Notes under the pieces: model-generated
The model's input: the letters and a program-made list of their open reading frames with translations, nothing else
Databases searched by the model: none
Told to the model about the DNA's origin: nothing
Part shown: positions 52,146 through 60,045 of the stretch, piece by piece
How positions within the stretch are numbered: the stretch's first letter is position 1
Layout: each line of letters starts with the position of its first letter
Program-made: the position numbers and the translations under genes
Assembly: GCF_002280785.1 (NCBI RefSeq)
Contig: NZ_NCEQ01000014.1
Location: 62,001 to 126,000 of the forward strand
Direction: 5' to 3'
Length of the DNA stretch: 64,000 nucleotides
Source of the DNA: Brevundimonas subvibrioides
GTDB taxonomy: Bacteria; Pseudomonadota; Alphaproteobacteria; Caulobacterales; Caulobacteraceae

Positions 52146-53024
52146 ATGCCTGAACTTCCCGAGGTCGAGACGGTCCGACGTGGCCTGGAGCCGGTGATCG
52201 TCGGGGCGCGGCTGACGCGGCTGCGGCAGAACCGCCCGGATCTGCGCTTTCCCTTCCCCGAACGGTTCGTCGAGCGTCTGGAGGGGGCGAGCGTCGAGCG
52301 GATCGACCGGCGGGCCAAATATCTGCTTGCCGCGCTATCGACAGGCGAGACCTGGGTCACCCACCTGGGCATGACCGGCCGGTTCACTGTCGACGGCGAA
52401 CAGCTCGGCGAGTTCGAGGAGTCGGCCCCGATCGCCGGCAAGCATGAGCATATGAGCTTCTGCGCCCTGAAGGAGGGCCGCGTCACGCGGGTGGGGTTCG
52501 CCGACGCCCGCCGGTTCGGCTTCATGGGGCTGATCCAGACCGCCCAGGTCGAGACCCACCCGTGGTTCGTCAGCATGGGGCCGGAACCGCTCGGCAACGG
52601 CTTCTCGGCCGCCCATCTGGCCGAGGTCTTCGACGGCAAGAAGCAGAGCATCAAGGTGTCGCTGCTGGACCAGCGCAACGTCGCCGGCCTGGGCAATATC
52701 TATGTGTGCGAGGCGCTCTACCGGGCGCGCATCTCGCCCCTGATCGCGGCGGGCAAGATCTCGAAGCCGCGGCTGGAGACCCTGACTGCGGTCATCCGCG
52801 ACGTGCTCAACGACGCCATCGCGGCCGGCGGCTCGACCCTGAAGGACTTCGCCAACGCCGAGGGCGGCCAGGGCTATTTCCAGCACCGGTTCGATGTCTA
52901 CGGCCGCGAGGGCAAGCCCTGTCTCGGCAAGCCCTGTCTCGGCGAGGGCTGCACCGACGTGGTCAAACGTGTCGTCCAGGGCGGTCGGTCGACCTTCTAC
53001 TGCCCCTCCTGCCAGAGGCGCTGA
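52146..53024 (+). CDS. mutM: Formamidopyrimidine-DNA glycosylase (Fpg)
   Basis: 292 residues. The catalytic N-terminus MPELPEVETVRRGLEPVI carries P2 and E3, then KAKYLLAAL-like and THLGMTGRF segments. The helix-two-turn-helix is in QRNVAGLGNIYVCEALYRAR. The C-terminal zinc finger has a tandem duplication of five residues: GKPCLGKPCLGEGCTDVV, then GRSTFYCPSCQRR. It removes oxidised purines such as 8-oxoguanine. It sits in the conserved order mutM, enoyl-CoA hydratase, rpsT, dnaA. The DUF1697 gene overlaps its stop (TGATG). Confidence 0.95.
   Translation: MPELPEVETVRRGLEPVIVGARLTRLRQNRPDLRFPFPERFVERLEGASVERIDRRAKYLLAALSTGETWVTHLGMTGRFTVDGEQLGEFEESAPIAGKHEHMSFCALKEGRVTRVGFADARRFGFMGLIQTAQVETHPWFVSMGPEPLGNGFSAAHLAEVFDGKKQSIKVSLLDQRNVAGLGNIYVCEALYRARISPLIAAGKISKPRLETLTAVIRDVLNDAIAAGGSTLKDFANAEGGQGYFQHRFDVYGREGKPCLGKPCLGEGCTDVVKRVVQGGRSTFYCPSCQRR
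52911..52940 (+). repeat. 15-bp perfect tandem duplication inside mutM
   Basis: GGCAAGCCCTGTCTC occurs twice in direct succession, adding GKPCL to the zinc finger. The unit keeps the reading frame and creates an extra cysteine. Confidence 0.9.
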
Positions 53025-53572
53025 TGACCCACCGCATCATCCTGTTCCGGGGCATGAACACCGGCGGCGTCCGCGCCTCCGTCGGCGAGCAGCGGGCCAT
53101 GGCGGAGGCGATGGGGCTGAAGAACCCGCGCACCCTTCTGGCCAGCGGCAATCTGGTGGTCGAGAGCGGGCTGGCGACGGCGGCTCTTGAAGCCGCGATC
53201 GAGGCGGAGATGGCGCGCCGCTTCGATGTGAAGATCGCCGCCATGGCCCGCGCGCCGCAGTAGTGGGCCGAACTGATCGCCTCCAACCCCTTCCCGAATG
53301 AGGCGGCCGAGCATCCGGCCAAGGTCGTGGCCATGGTCATGAAGGACGGGATCAAGGCCGGGGCGCTGGAGGCGGTCCAGTCCCTGTGCCGCACCGGCGA
53401 GGCGGTCGAGGTCGCCAAGTTCAGGAATGGGGACGACGTCCTCTATTTCTGGTTCCCGCACGGCCAGGGCGAGAGCGAGATCTTCAGGAAGGCGACGCCG
53501 AAGATGCTGGGCATGGGCACCGGGCGGAATTGGAACACGGTGCTGAAGCTGGGCGAGATGGTCGGTGTCTGA
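53024..53572 (+). pseudogene. DUF1697 family gene interrupted by an in-frame TAG
   Basis: The frame from ATG 53024 (MTHRIILFRGMNTGGVRASV) to the stop at 53572 is 182 codons and shows DUF1697 throughout: LLASGNLVVESG in the first half and ANPF-like SNPFPNEAAEHPAKVVAMVM plus FPHGQGESEIFRKATPKMLG in the second. Codon 80, at 53261-53263, is TAG in ...ARAPQ-stop-WAELIASNPF.... One base change would restore the frame (GAG would give Glu). This is either a recent nonsense mutation or a sequencing error. The start overlaps the mutM stop. Function of DUF1697 is unknown. Confidence 0.82.
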
Positions 53573-53659
53573 TCGTTTCGACCTGATGTAAAAAATAATG
53601 GACACAATGTCTGCTTCATGCGACATCGTCTTCGCCGCCTGTCGCGGCGGAGGGCTGTC

Positions 53660-54148
53660 ATGTCGTTTCGCGAGAAACATCTGTGGATCAGCGTCGTCGC
53701 CTCGGTGGCGGTGTGGGGCTGGTATTTCTGGTTCCTGATCCGGCACGTCGCCGCAGGCAGGCTGGTCAGCGACCATTTCACCGGCGACGTCAGCCTGGCC
53801 TTCATGGGCAGTCTCGTGGTGGTGGTCCTGGTCGAGGTGGTGTTGACGATCATCGCCACCGCGACGACGCCGAAGTCCGAGCGCGACACCCGCGACGAAC
53901 GCGAAATCCTGGCCTCGCTCAAGGCCAGTCACATCGCCCTGATGGCGCTGATCGGTCTGGTCTTCTGCGTTTCGGCCGGGGCCTATTTCGCCGGGCTGGT
54001 GGACGACACTCTCGTCGGCGGGGCGGCCGTCTTCTCCATCACCGGCGAGATCATGGTGCTGCTGGCCAACGTCCTGCTGGCCTGTCTGGTGCTCGCGGAA
54101 CTGGTGCGCGCCGGGGTCACCCTGATGCTGCTGCGGGCGCTGCGGTGA
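53660..54148 (+). CDS. Four-helix membrane protein paired with an HTH regulator
   Basis: 162 residues from ATG 53660 ([20 protein letters not shown]). Four membrane helices are visible: near 9-27, 45-68 ([20 protein letters not shown]), about 92-112 ([20 protein letters not shown]) and 127-150. A cytosolic loop carries [20 protein letters not shown]. The HTH gene overlaps its stop by four bases (GTGA). Such pairs are found in many bacteria with the membrane protein acting as a sensor or anti-regulator, but the role here is inferred. Confidence 0.75.
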   Translation: MSFREKHLWISVVASVAVWGWYFWFLIRHVAAGRLVSDHFTGDVSLAFMGSLVVVVLVEVVLTIIATATTPKSERDTRDEREILASLKASHIALMALIGLVFCVSAGAYFAGLVDDTLVGGAAVFSITGEIMVLLANVLLACLVLAELVRAGVTLMLLRALR

Positions 54149-54363
54149 CCAAGGCCCCGCCGCCGATCCGCAACCGCATCCGCGAACTGCGCTTCCATGC
54201 CGGCGAGATGACCCAGGCCGATCTCGCCACGCGCATCGGCATGACCCGCCAGACCATCGTCGCCATGGAGCAGGGCAAATACTCGCCCAGCCTCGAGGCC
54301 GCCTTCCGCATCGCCGCCGTCTTCGGCGTCCCGATCACCGAGGTGTTCCAGTGGGAGGGGTGA
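54145..54363 (+). CDS. Small helix-turn-helix (Xre family) regulator
   Basis: 72 residues starting at GTG 54145. The HTH_3 domain fills nearly the whole protein: [60 protein letters not shown]. It closely matches the YozG/DUF-type family of tiny Xre repressors found beside membrane proteins. Translationally coupled to the upstream four-helix protein. DNA targets unknown, perhaps its own operon. Confidence 0.88.
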   Translation: MTKAPPPIRNRIRELRFHAGEMTQADLATRIGMTRQTIVAMEQGKYSPSLEAAFRIAAVFGVPITEVFQWEG

Positions 54364-54399
54364 GGCGCTAGACCGGGTTCAAACCTCCGGAGACCCGCC

Positions 54400-55188
54400 A
54401 TGGCCGATACCTATTCCACCCTTCTGATCGAGCGGCACGCCGACGGATACGCCGTGGTGACCCTGAACCGGCCCGAGGCGCTGAACGCCCTCAACTCGGC
54501 CCTGTTCAGGGATCTGTCGGACTTCCTCGACGCGGTCGAGCATGATGACAGCGTCCGCTGCATCATCCTGACCGGCTCGGGCGACAAGGCTTTCGCCGCC
54601 GGCGCCGACATCAAGGAGATGGCGGACCAGTCCTATGCCGACATGTACAAGGGCAACTATTTCGCCCTCGGCCACGACCGCATCACCCGCTTCAGGAAGC
54701 CGATCATCGCGGCGGTCAACGGCTTTGCCCTGGGCGGCGGATGCGAGCTGGCCATGCTGTGCGACTTCATCGTCGCCAGTGAAAAGGCGAAGTTCGGCCA
54801 GCCGGAGATCAACCTCGGCGTCGCCCCCGGCATCGGCGGCTCCCAGCGCCTGACCCGTCTGGTCGGCAAGTCCAAGGCCATGGACATGGTCCTGACCGCC
54901 CGGATGATGGACGCGGCCGAGGCCGAACGCGCCGGCCTGGCCTCCCGCGTCGTCCCGCACGAGACCCTGCTGGACGAGGTCCGCAAGATCGCTTCAAAGA
55001 TCGCCGCCCAGAGCCCGCTGGCCGTCATGGCCAACAAGGAGATGGTCAACGCCGCGCTCGAGACGACCCTGACGCAGGGGGTCCAGTTCGAACGCCGCCT
55101 GTTCCACTCCCTGTTCGCCTTCGAGGATCAGAAGGAAGGCATGGCCGCCTTCGTCGAGAAGCGGAAGCCGGTGTTCACGGGGAGGTAG
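54400..55188 (+). CDS. Enoyl-CoA hydratase
   Basis: 262 residues of the crotonase family. Oxyanion-hole segments: ALNALNSALF with AFAAGADIKEMA, and VNGFALGGGCELAMLCD. The catalytic glutamates are in FGQPEINLGVAPGIGGSQRL (E near 141 and G-rich loop). It hydrates enoyl-CoA in fatty-acid beta-oxidation. It occupies the conserved slot between mutM and rpsT. A long imperfect inverted repeat separates it from rpsT. Confidence 0.92.
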   Translation: MADTYSTLLIERHADGYAVVTLNRPEALNALNSALFRDLSDFLDAVEHDDSVRCIILTGSGDKAFAAGADIKEMADQSYADMYKGNYFALGHDRITRFRKPIIAAVNGFALGGGCELAMLCDFIVASEKAKFGQPEINLGVAPGIGGSQRLTRLVGKSKAMDMVLTARMMDAAEAERAGLASRVVPHETLLDEVRKIASKIAAQSPLAVMANKEMVNAALETTLTQGVQFERRLFHSLFAFEDQKEGMAAFVEKRKPVFTGR

Positions 55189-55288
55189 GTGGTTGATGGT
55201 CAGTGCCTGGTGGCTGAATGGCGGGGTTGATCACGGCTGCCGGACTTCAATCACCAGCCACCCATCACCAATCACCAATCACCTACCC
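55184..55288. repeat. Long imperfect inverted repeat between enoyl-CoA hydratase and rpsT
   Basis: Left arm starting GGTAGGTGGTTGATGG and containing CTGGTGGCTGAAT; right arm containing CAATCACCAGCCACCCATCA and the tandem ATCACCAATCACCAATCACC, ending in CCTACC. The arms could fold into a stem of 30 or more pairs with bulges. No gene lies in 55189-55400 apart from this and the rpsT promoter area. Confidence 0.65.
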
Positions 55289-55400
55289 CCACCCAGACTC
55301 CACTTGCCCCTCACGACCCCTTCCGCTATAGCCGCCCGCTCTTGAAGATTTTCTGCGCCGTGGACGGGTGTCTGCGGCGTTTCCGTTGATAGGTTTGACG

Positions 55401-55670
55401 ATGGCCAACAATCCCGGCGCCAAGAAAGCGATCCGCAAGATCGCCGCGCGTACCGAAGTGAACAAGTCGCGTCGCACGCGCGTCCGCACCTTCCTGCGCA
55501 AGTTCCAGGAAGCCGTGATCGGGGGCGACGCCGCCGCCGCCAAGGGCGCCTTCGTCGAGGCCCAGTCCGAGCTGATGCGCGCCGTCACCAAGGGCGTGGT
55601 TCACAAGAACACGGGCTCGCGCAAGGTCTCGCGCCTGCACGCCCAACTGAAGAAGATGTCGGCGGCCTGA
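55401..55670 (+). CDS. rpsT: Ribosomal protein S20
   Basis: 89 residues from ATG 55401 ([20 protein letters not shown]). Basic three-helix bundle typical of S20, with [19 protein letters not shown] and [18 protein letters not shown]. It binds 16S rRNA at an early assembly step. A strong hairpin terminator follows at 55748, and dnaA starts 485 bp past the rpsT stop, matching Caulobacter gene order. Confidence 0.96.
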   Translation: MANNPGAKKAIRKIAARTEVNKSRRTRVRTFLRKFQEAVIGGDAAAAKGAFVEAQSELMRAVTKGVVHKNTGSRKVSRLHAQLKKMSAA

Positions 55671-55747
55671 GCCGCTAGGTACGTCTGCGTATACAGGCGT
55701 CTTCAGCGGGCGGTCACGCCCCTGTCATACGAAAATTCAGCGATTTC

Positions 55748-55779
55748 AACGGCGAGTAAGCATCAGCTTACTCGCCGTT
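55748..55779 (+). terminator. rpsT terminator
   Basis: A perfect 14-bp stem AACGGCGAGTAAGC / GCTTACTCGCCGTT, loop ATCA, followed by T, 78 bp past the rpsT stop. Confidence 0.85.
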
Positions 55780-55787
55780 TCGCCGTG

Positions 55788-55937
55788 TGCGGATAAGTCT
55801 TCATAGCGGAACTCCGCTCGCCGAACAGGCGAAATCGAGATTTTCCTAGGCGTGATTTGGCTTTAGCGGAGTCAAACAATTTAACTGCGAATCGGCTCGC
55901 GAATCAGCGTTGACCCACGCCGCGCCGAGCGTAAGTT
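55788..55937 (+). promoter_or_regulatory. dnaA promoter region with GANTC sites and a weak DnaA box
   Basis: This stretch is A/T-richer than its surroundings. It holds a near-consensus DnaA box (TTATCCGCA on the minus strand, 55788-55796). Three GANTC methylation sites cluster within 37 bp: GAGTC 55869-55873, GAATC 55889-55893, GAATC 55901-55905. A plausible promoter follows: TTGACC (55910-55915), 16 bases, TAAGTT (55932-55937). In Caulobacter, CcrM methylation and GcrA link dnaA transcription to the replication cycle. Confidence 0.68.
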
Positions 55938-56034
55938 TTGGCCTCTAACGCACTTCCATCCCCACACGGATGAAGACGGGGCGGGGGCGAGCCCCTGCGC
56001 CAGCGGGAGACGTCTGTCCGCGAGGTCGCACCCG

Positions 56035-56120
56035 CCCTTGAAGCTCGCGCTTCAAGGGACAGGAGAATGCGTCCCTGGATCGACCGACCCGGCTTGGGGT
56101 CCGGAACCGCACGGTTCCGG
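56035..56120 (+). other. Structured dnaA leader hairpins
   Basis: Two perfect stems lie in the leader: CCCTTGAAGC-TCGC-GCTTCAAGGG (56035-56058) and CCGGAACCG-CA-CGGTTCCGG (56101-56120), 36 bp before dnaA. The leader is about 210 nt if the 55910 promoter is used. The stems could shape dnaA translation. Confidence 0.65.
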
Positions 56121-56155
56121 GATGGCATGACTTTTTCACGGCGGGTGATCGGACG

Positions 56156-57613
56156 ATGGGGGGCTTGGCGTTGGCGAACATGACGGACCCGGACCGGATC
56201 TGGAACGAGGCCTCGTTGAGGCTCCGGGCCGAAATCGGCGACGGACCGTTCAGCTCCTATATCGCGCCTTCGGCGGTGCGGATTGACGGGGGCGGTCAGC
56301 TGATCCTGGTGACTCCGACCGGCTATGCCCGTGACTGGGTGCGCAAGAATGCGCTGCGCCGTCTGAACGAGCTGTGGCTGGGCCTCGACGGCCTGTCGCG
56401 CCGTCTGGAGGTGCGTTGCCGCGCCGAGGTGACCTCCGCCCCTCCCGCCTCGTCCGTGGCCTCCGCCGTGGCCATCCAGCCCCTTTCGGGAGCCCCCCTC
56501 CCGGCGGCCCATGATCAGACACCGATGGCGCCGACGGTCGGCCCCGTGACCGACGGCGCCCGCGCCGTGCGCGCCGCGGGCCTTCAGGAGCGGCTGACCT
56601 TCGACAGCTTTGTGGAGGGTCAGGGCAACGCCTTCGCCCTCGCCATCGCGCGCCAGACGGCGTCCTGGGCCGACGGCCACTTCAACCCGATCTTCTTCTG
56701 CGGCCCCTATGGCTACGGCAAGACCCACCTGCTGAACGCCATCGCCTGGGAGGCGCAGCGCCTGCGCCCGGATGCAAAGGTGGTCTATCTGACCGCCGAA
56801 CGCTTCCTGTCGACCTTCGTCAAGGCCATGCAGGACCGCTCGACCGCCGCCTTCAAGGAAAGCCTGCGCTCGGCCGACATGCTGCTGCTGGACGACGTCC
56901 AGTTCGTCGGCGGCAAGGCCTCGACCCAGGAAGAACTGCTGTCGACCCTGACGGCCCTGATCGAGGACGGCAAACGGATCGTCCTGTCGGCCGACCGCCC
57001 GCCCATGGCCCTGACCGAGGTCGAGCCGCGCCTGCGCAGCCACCTGGCCGCCGGCCTGACCTGCCCGGTCGAGCCGGCCGACCGCGCCCTCAAGATCGCC
57101 GTGGCCGAGAACCGTCTGGCCGCCTTCGCCCGCATGGGCGTGGTGTCCGGCGAGGCCTCGCGCGAGGTTCTGGAACAGGTCGTCGACCGGACCCCCGGTT
57201 CGGTGCGTGAGCTCGAAGGCGCCGTGAACACCCTGGCCGCCGCCGCGGGATCGCGGCTGTCGTCCCTGGGCGTGGAAGAGACCCTGACCCTGCTGGGATC
57301 GGCCCTGCGCGGCGGCCCTGAGCGCCGGATCACCGTGGACGAGATCCAGAAGACGGTGGCCGAGCATTTCAACATGAAACAGGCGGACCTGCTGTCGGAA
57401 CGCCGCACCCGCGCCGTGGCCCGTCCGCGCCAGATCGCCATGTGGCTGTGCAAACAGCACACGACCCGCTCCTATCCCGACATCGGCCGCCGCTTCGGCG
57501 GGCGCGACCACACCACGGTCCTGCACGGCGTGCGCAAGATCGAGGAACTGATGCCGCTGGACGACCAGATCGCCCGCGATGTCGAGGCCCTGACGCGCAA
57601 GCTGCGGGGGTAG
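56156..57613 (+). CDS. dnaA: Chromosomal replication initiator DnaA
   Basis: 485 residues. Domain I at the N-terminus (DRIWNEASLRLRAEIGDGPF), a variable linker (about 85-135), AAA+ domain with Walker A GPYGYGKTHLLNAIAWEAQR and Walker B DMLLLDDVQFVGGKASTQEE, and C-terminal DNA-binding domain IV with the DnaA signature in YPDIGRRFGGRDHTTVLHGV. It starts at ATG 56156 (MGGLALANMTDPDR); TTG 56165 and ATG 56180 are alternatives. As in Caulobacter it is not beside dnaN. It opens the origin with ATP bound. Confidence 0.97.
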   Translation: MGGLALANMTDPDRIWNEASLRLRAEIGDGPFSSYIAPSAVRIDGGGQLILVTPTGYARDWVRKNALRRLNELWLGLDGLSRRLEVRCRAEVTSAPPASSVASAVAIQPLSGAPLPAAHDQTPMAPTVGPVTDGARAVRAAGLQERLTFDSFVEGQGNAFALAIARQTASWADGHFNPIFFCGPYGYGKTHLLNAIAWEAQRLRPDAKVVYLTAERFLSTFVKAMQDRSTAAFKESLRSADMLLLDDVQFVGGKASTQEELLSTLTALIEDGKRIVLSADRPPMALTEVEPRLRSHLAAGLTCPVEPADRALKIAVAENRLAAFARMGVVSGEASREVLEQVVDRTPGSVRELEGAVNTLAAAAGSRLSSLGVEETLTLLGSALRGGPERRITVDEIQKTVAEHFNMKQADLLSERRTRAVARPRQIAMWLCKQHTTRSYPDIGRRFGGRDHTTVLHGVRKIEELMPLDDQIARDVEALTRKLRG

Positions 57614-57750
57614 GCGACCGGTTGGCGCTATTGGCGGCTCAAGCCGTCGAGATGGCGGTGTCTGCGGTTCACGTCGCGGAAAATTTGCCGTTCACGGGTG
57701 CTCCGGATCGGCGGTCCGGACATAATCCGTGACCGCCGCCGGTGCGATGA

Positions 57751-58455
57751 TCAGGACCGCGCGGGGATCTTCAGCCCGCGCGCGACCGCCGGCCGGGCGA
57801 GGCAGCGCTCGACCCAGGCGGGCACGGCCGTGAGCGATCCGTAGTCCACCAGCTCGCCTGCGCCGTAGAAGGTGACGAGGTTGCTGACCCAGCCGATCAG
57901 GCTGATGTCGGCGATGGTGAAGTCGTCGCCCATGATGAAGGCGCGGTCTTTCAGCCGGTCCTCGAGCAAGCTCAGCAGACGTTTGGCCTCGGCGACGTAT
58001 CGATCGCGCGGACGCTTGTCCTCGTAGTCCTTGCCGGCGAACTTGTGGAAGAAGCCGACCTGGCCGAACATCGGACCCACGGCCCCCATCTGCCAGAAGA
58101 CCCACTGCAAAGTCTCGTAGCGAGCCGCGGGATCGGTCGGGATCAGCTGGCCGGTCTTGTCGGCCAGATAGACCAGGATGGCGCCCGACTCCCAGAGGCC
58201 CATCGGCTGTCCGCCCGGGCCGTCGGGATCGAGGATGGCCGGGATCTTGCCGTTCGGGTTCAGCGACAGATACTCGGGCGTCCAGGTCTCGTTCTTCATG
58301 ATGTCCACCAGATGGACCTCATAGGGGAGACCGATCTCCTCCAGCATGATCGAGGCCTTCACCCCGTTGGGCGTCGGCAGGGAATAGAGCTGCAGCCGAT
58401 CGGGATGGGCGGCCGGAAACTGGCGCGTGATCGGGAAGGCGGAGAGGTCGGTCAT
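57751..58455 (-). CDS. Glutathione S-transferase (YfcG/Ure2p-like)
   Basis: 234 residues from ATG 58455 (MTDLSAFPITRQFPAAHPDR). Thioredoxin-like N-domain with YSLPTPNGVKASIMLEEIGL and the GSH-binding ESGAILVYLADKT (the E-S motif). Helical C-domain with FIMGDDFTIADISLIGWVSN. The N-terminal TPNG motif places it in the YfcG/YghU-like disulfide-bond oxidoreductase group. It lies convergent to dnaA. Role: glutathione-dependent reduction or detoxification. Confidence 0.9.
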   Translation of the reverse strand: MTDLSAFPITRQFPAAHPDRLQLYSLPTPNGVKASIMLEEIGLPYEVHLVDIMKNETWTPEYLSLNPNGKIPAILDPDGPGGQPMGLWESGAILVYLADKTGQLIPTDPAARYETLQWVFWQMGAVGPMFGQVGFFHKFAGKDYEDKRPRDRYVAEAKRLLSLLEDRLKDRAFIMGDDFTIADISLIGWVSNLVTFYGAGELVDYGSLTAVPAWVERCLARPAVARGLKIPARS

Positions 58456-58624
58456 TGGCTGCCGTGACGGTTGCTGATGACGCCCATGTCGGGTGACTGT
58501 CCGTGCGCCGCAAGGGGCGTCGCGGCGCCGCTTCACGCGCCTGTGTGCGGCGTCAGACTCTGTCGGGTTGTCGCCCACCGGGAAGCGAGGCCTTATCCGG
58601 ACTTCACCAACGAGGAGGCGCCCG

Positions 58625-58801
58625 ATGGCCCACAAGTTCGAAGTCTACAAGGACAAGGCCGGGGAGTTCCGCGTCCGGTTCAAATACAATTCGGAAATCA
58701 TCTTCTCGACCGAGGGATACTCGGACAAGTCGGGCGCCAGGCGCGCGATCGAGTCGATCAAGAAATACGTCGGCGACGCGGAAACCGTCGAGATCGAATA
58801 G
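58625..58801 (+). CDS. YegP family protein (DUF1508)
   Basis: 58 residues. One DUF1508 unit: FEVYKDKAGEFRVRFKYNSE, IIFSTEGYSDKSGARRAIES, IKKYVGDAE. ATG 58625 fits with GAGGCG-type bases before it (AACGAGGAGGCGCCC). DUF1508 is often duplicated in other bacteria; this is a single copy. Function not known. It converges with rimM, stopping 3 bp from its end. Confidence 0.87.
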   Translation: MAHKFEVYKDKAGEFRVRFKYNSEIIFSTEGYSDKSGARRAIESIKKYVGDAETVEIE

Positions 58802-58804
58802 GGC

Positions 58805-59332
58805 CTAGTCCGGCTCGCGCTCGCCGGTCTCCTGCGGGGGAACGGCGAGCAGCCAGCCCTCGGCCAGATGCAGGTCCGGCACGGCCGCTTTCGTGAACGG
58901 CAGGTACCAGGTCTGGCCGCCCGCGACCGGCGTGATCTCCAGCATGTCGTCGGCGCCGAAATTCTGGACCGCCTTGACCTCACCCAGGACGACGCCCTCG
59001 GCGTCGCGGGCCTCCACGCCGATCAGGTCGCAGAGGTAGAATTCGTCCTCCCCGGGCGCCGGGAAGGCGTCGCGGGGGACATAGAGTTTCAGGTTGCGAA
59101 GGGCGTCGGCCTCTTCCTTGGTGGCGATCTCTTTCGCCCGCCCGACGACGCCGTCCTTCGTCGCCCGCGTCTGGGTCAGGGTCAGGCCGTGCGAGCCGTC
59201 GGCGCGCAGCAGGGGGCCGTAGTCGGTCAGCGCCAGAGGATCTGCCGTATAGGCCGTGATCCGCACCTCGCCCTTGACCCCGAACCCGCCGGCGACATGG
59301 CCGACGAGGATGAGTTTCTGGTCAGTTGGCAT
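58805..59332 (-). CDS. rimM: 16S rRNA processing protein RimM
   Basis: 175 residues from ATG 59332 (MPTDQKLILVGHVAGGFGVK). Barrel domain with GEVRITAYTADPLALTDYGP and PRC-barrel domain with EFYLCDLIGVEARDAEGVVL and ITPVAGGQTWYLPFTKAAVP. RimM binds S19 and helps 30S maturation. It lies 108 bp downstream of rpsP with a hairpin between them. trmD and rplS, usual next genes, are absent; a YegP-like gene takes their place on the other strand. Confidence 0.94.
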   Translation of the reverse strand: MPTDQKLILVGHVAGGFGVKGEVRITAYTADPLALTDYGPLLRADGSHGLTLTQTRATKDGVVGRAKEIATKEEADALRNLKLYVPRDAFPAPGEDEFYLCDLIGVEARDAEGVVLGEVKAVQNFGADDMLEITPVAGGQTWYLPFTKAAVPDLHLAEGWLLAVPPQETGEREPD

Positions 59333-59367
59333 CGTGCGCTCCCTGCTTCCTTCTCCAGATGGCAGAA

Positions 59368-59394
59368 GGGCAGTGCTCGAACCGAACACTGCCC
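59368..59394 (-). terminator. Hairpin between rpsP and rimM
   Basis: GGGCAGTG paired with CACTGCCC around 11 bases, in the 108-bp gap. It may attenuate or process the operon message. No T-run follows on the minus strand, so full termination is doubtful. Confidence 0.5.
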
Positions 59395-59440
59395 CTCCGT
59401 CATCCGGACCCCGACCTGCGTCAGGGCTCCGATGAGACCC

Positions 59441-60019
59441 TTAGGCCTCGGTCTTCTCTTCTTCGGCGACGCCTTCGGCCGGAGCCTCTTCGACGCTGAC
59501 CTCTGCGGAGCCTTCAGCTTCAGCGGCCGGAGCCTCTTCAACCGGGGCCTCTTCGACAACCGGGGCGTTCTTCGCGGCTTCAGCCGCAGCGGCGGCCTCT
59601 TCCTTGGCCCGGACAGCCGCTTCAGCAGCCTCGATCTTTGCAGCGGCCTCGGCCTCGGCGCGGTCGGCTTCGCGCTGGGCGCGCTCGGCGGTGCGTTCCT
59701 GGGCCTTCTTGCCCGGGGCGCCCTTGTTCGGGTTGTTCGACTGGGTCCACTTGACCTTGCCGGTCAGGGCTTCGTCGGTGCTCTGCGAGATGAAGCGGGC
59801 GACGCGGTCGGTCGGCTGGGCGCCCTTGCCGAGCCATTCCGAGATGCGGTCGGCCTTCAGGGTGACGCGCGGCTTGTCGCCGTCCTTGGCCAGCATCGGG
59901 TTGTAGGTGCCGACGCGCTCGATGAACTTGCCGTCGCGGGGAGCATGCGAGTCGGCAACGACGATGTAGTAGTAGGGGCGCTTCTTGGCGCCGCCGCGGG
60001 CCAGACGAATCTTCAGCAT
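59441..60019 (-). CDS. rpsP: Ribosomal protein S16 with long C-terminal extension
   Basis: 192 residues. The first 85 or so are a normal S16: [20 protein letters not shown], then [20 protein letters not shown] and [16 protein letters not shown]. The rest is a charged Ala/Glu/Lys tail ([20 protein letters not shown], followed by [20 protein letters not shown] and acidic repeats of [12 protein letters not shown]). Typical S16 is about 80-90 residues. Some alphaproteobacteria have a tail; this one is long. It is in the ffh-rpsP-rimM order. Confidence 0.95.
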   Translation of the reverse strand: MLKIRLARGGAKKRPYYYIVVADSHAPRDGKFIERVGTYNPMLAKDGDKPRVTLKADRISEWLGKGAQPTDRVARFISQSTDEALTGKVKWTQSNNPNKGAPGKKAQERTAERAQREADRAEAEAAAKIEAAEAAVRAKEEAAAAAEAAKNAPVVEEAPVEEAPAAEAEGSAEVSVEEAPAEGVAEEEKTEA

Positions 60020-60045
60020 TTCGGTCTTCTTTCTCTAGGTTCGGA

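Noticed and set aside
55810..55834. GGAAC near the dnaA promoter as an EcfG site
   Set aside because: No CGTT at 16 or 17 bases; the following bases read GCGA.
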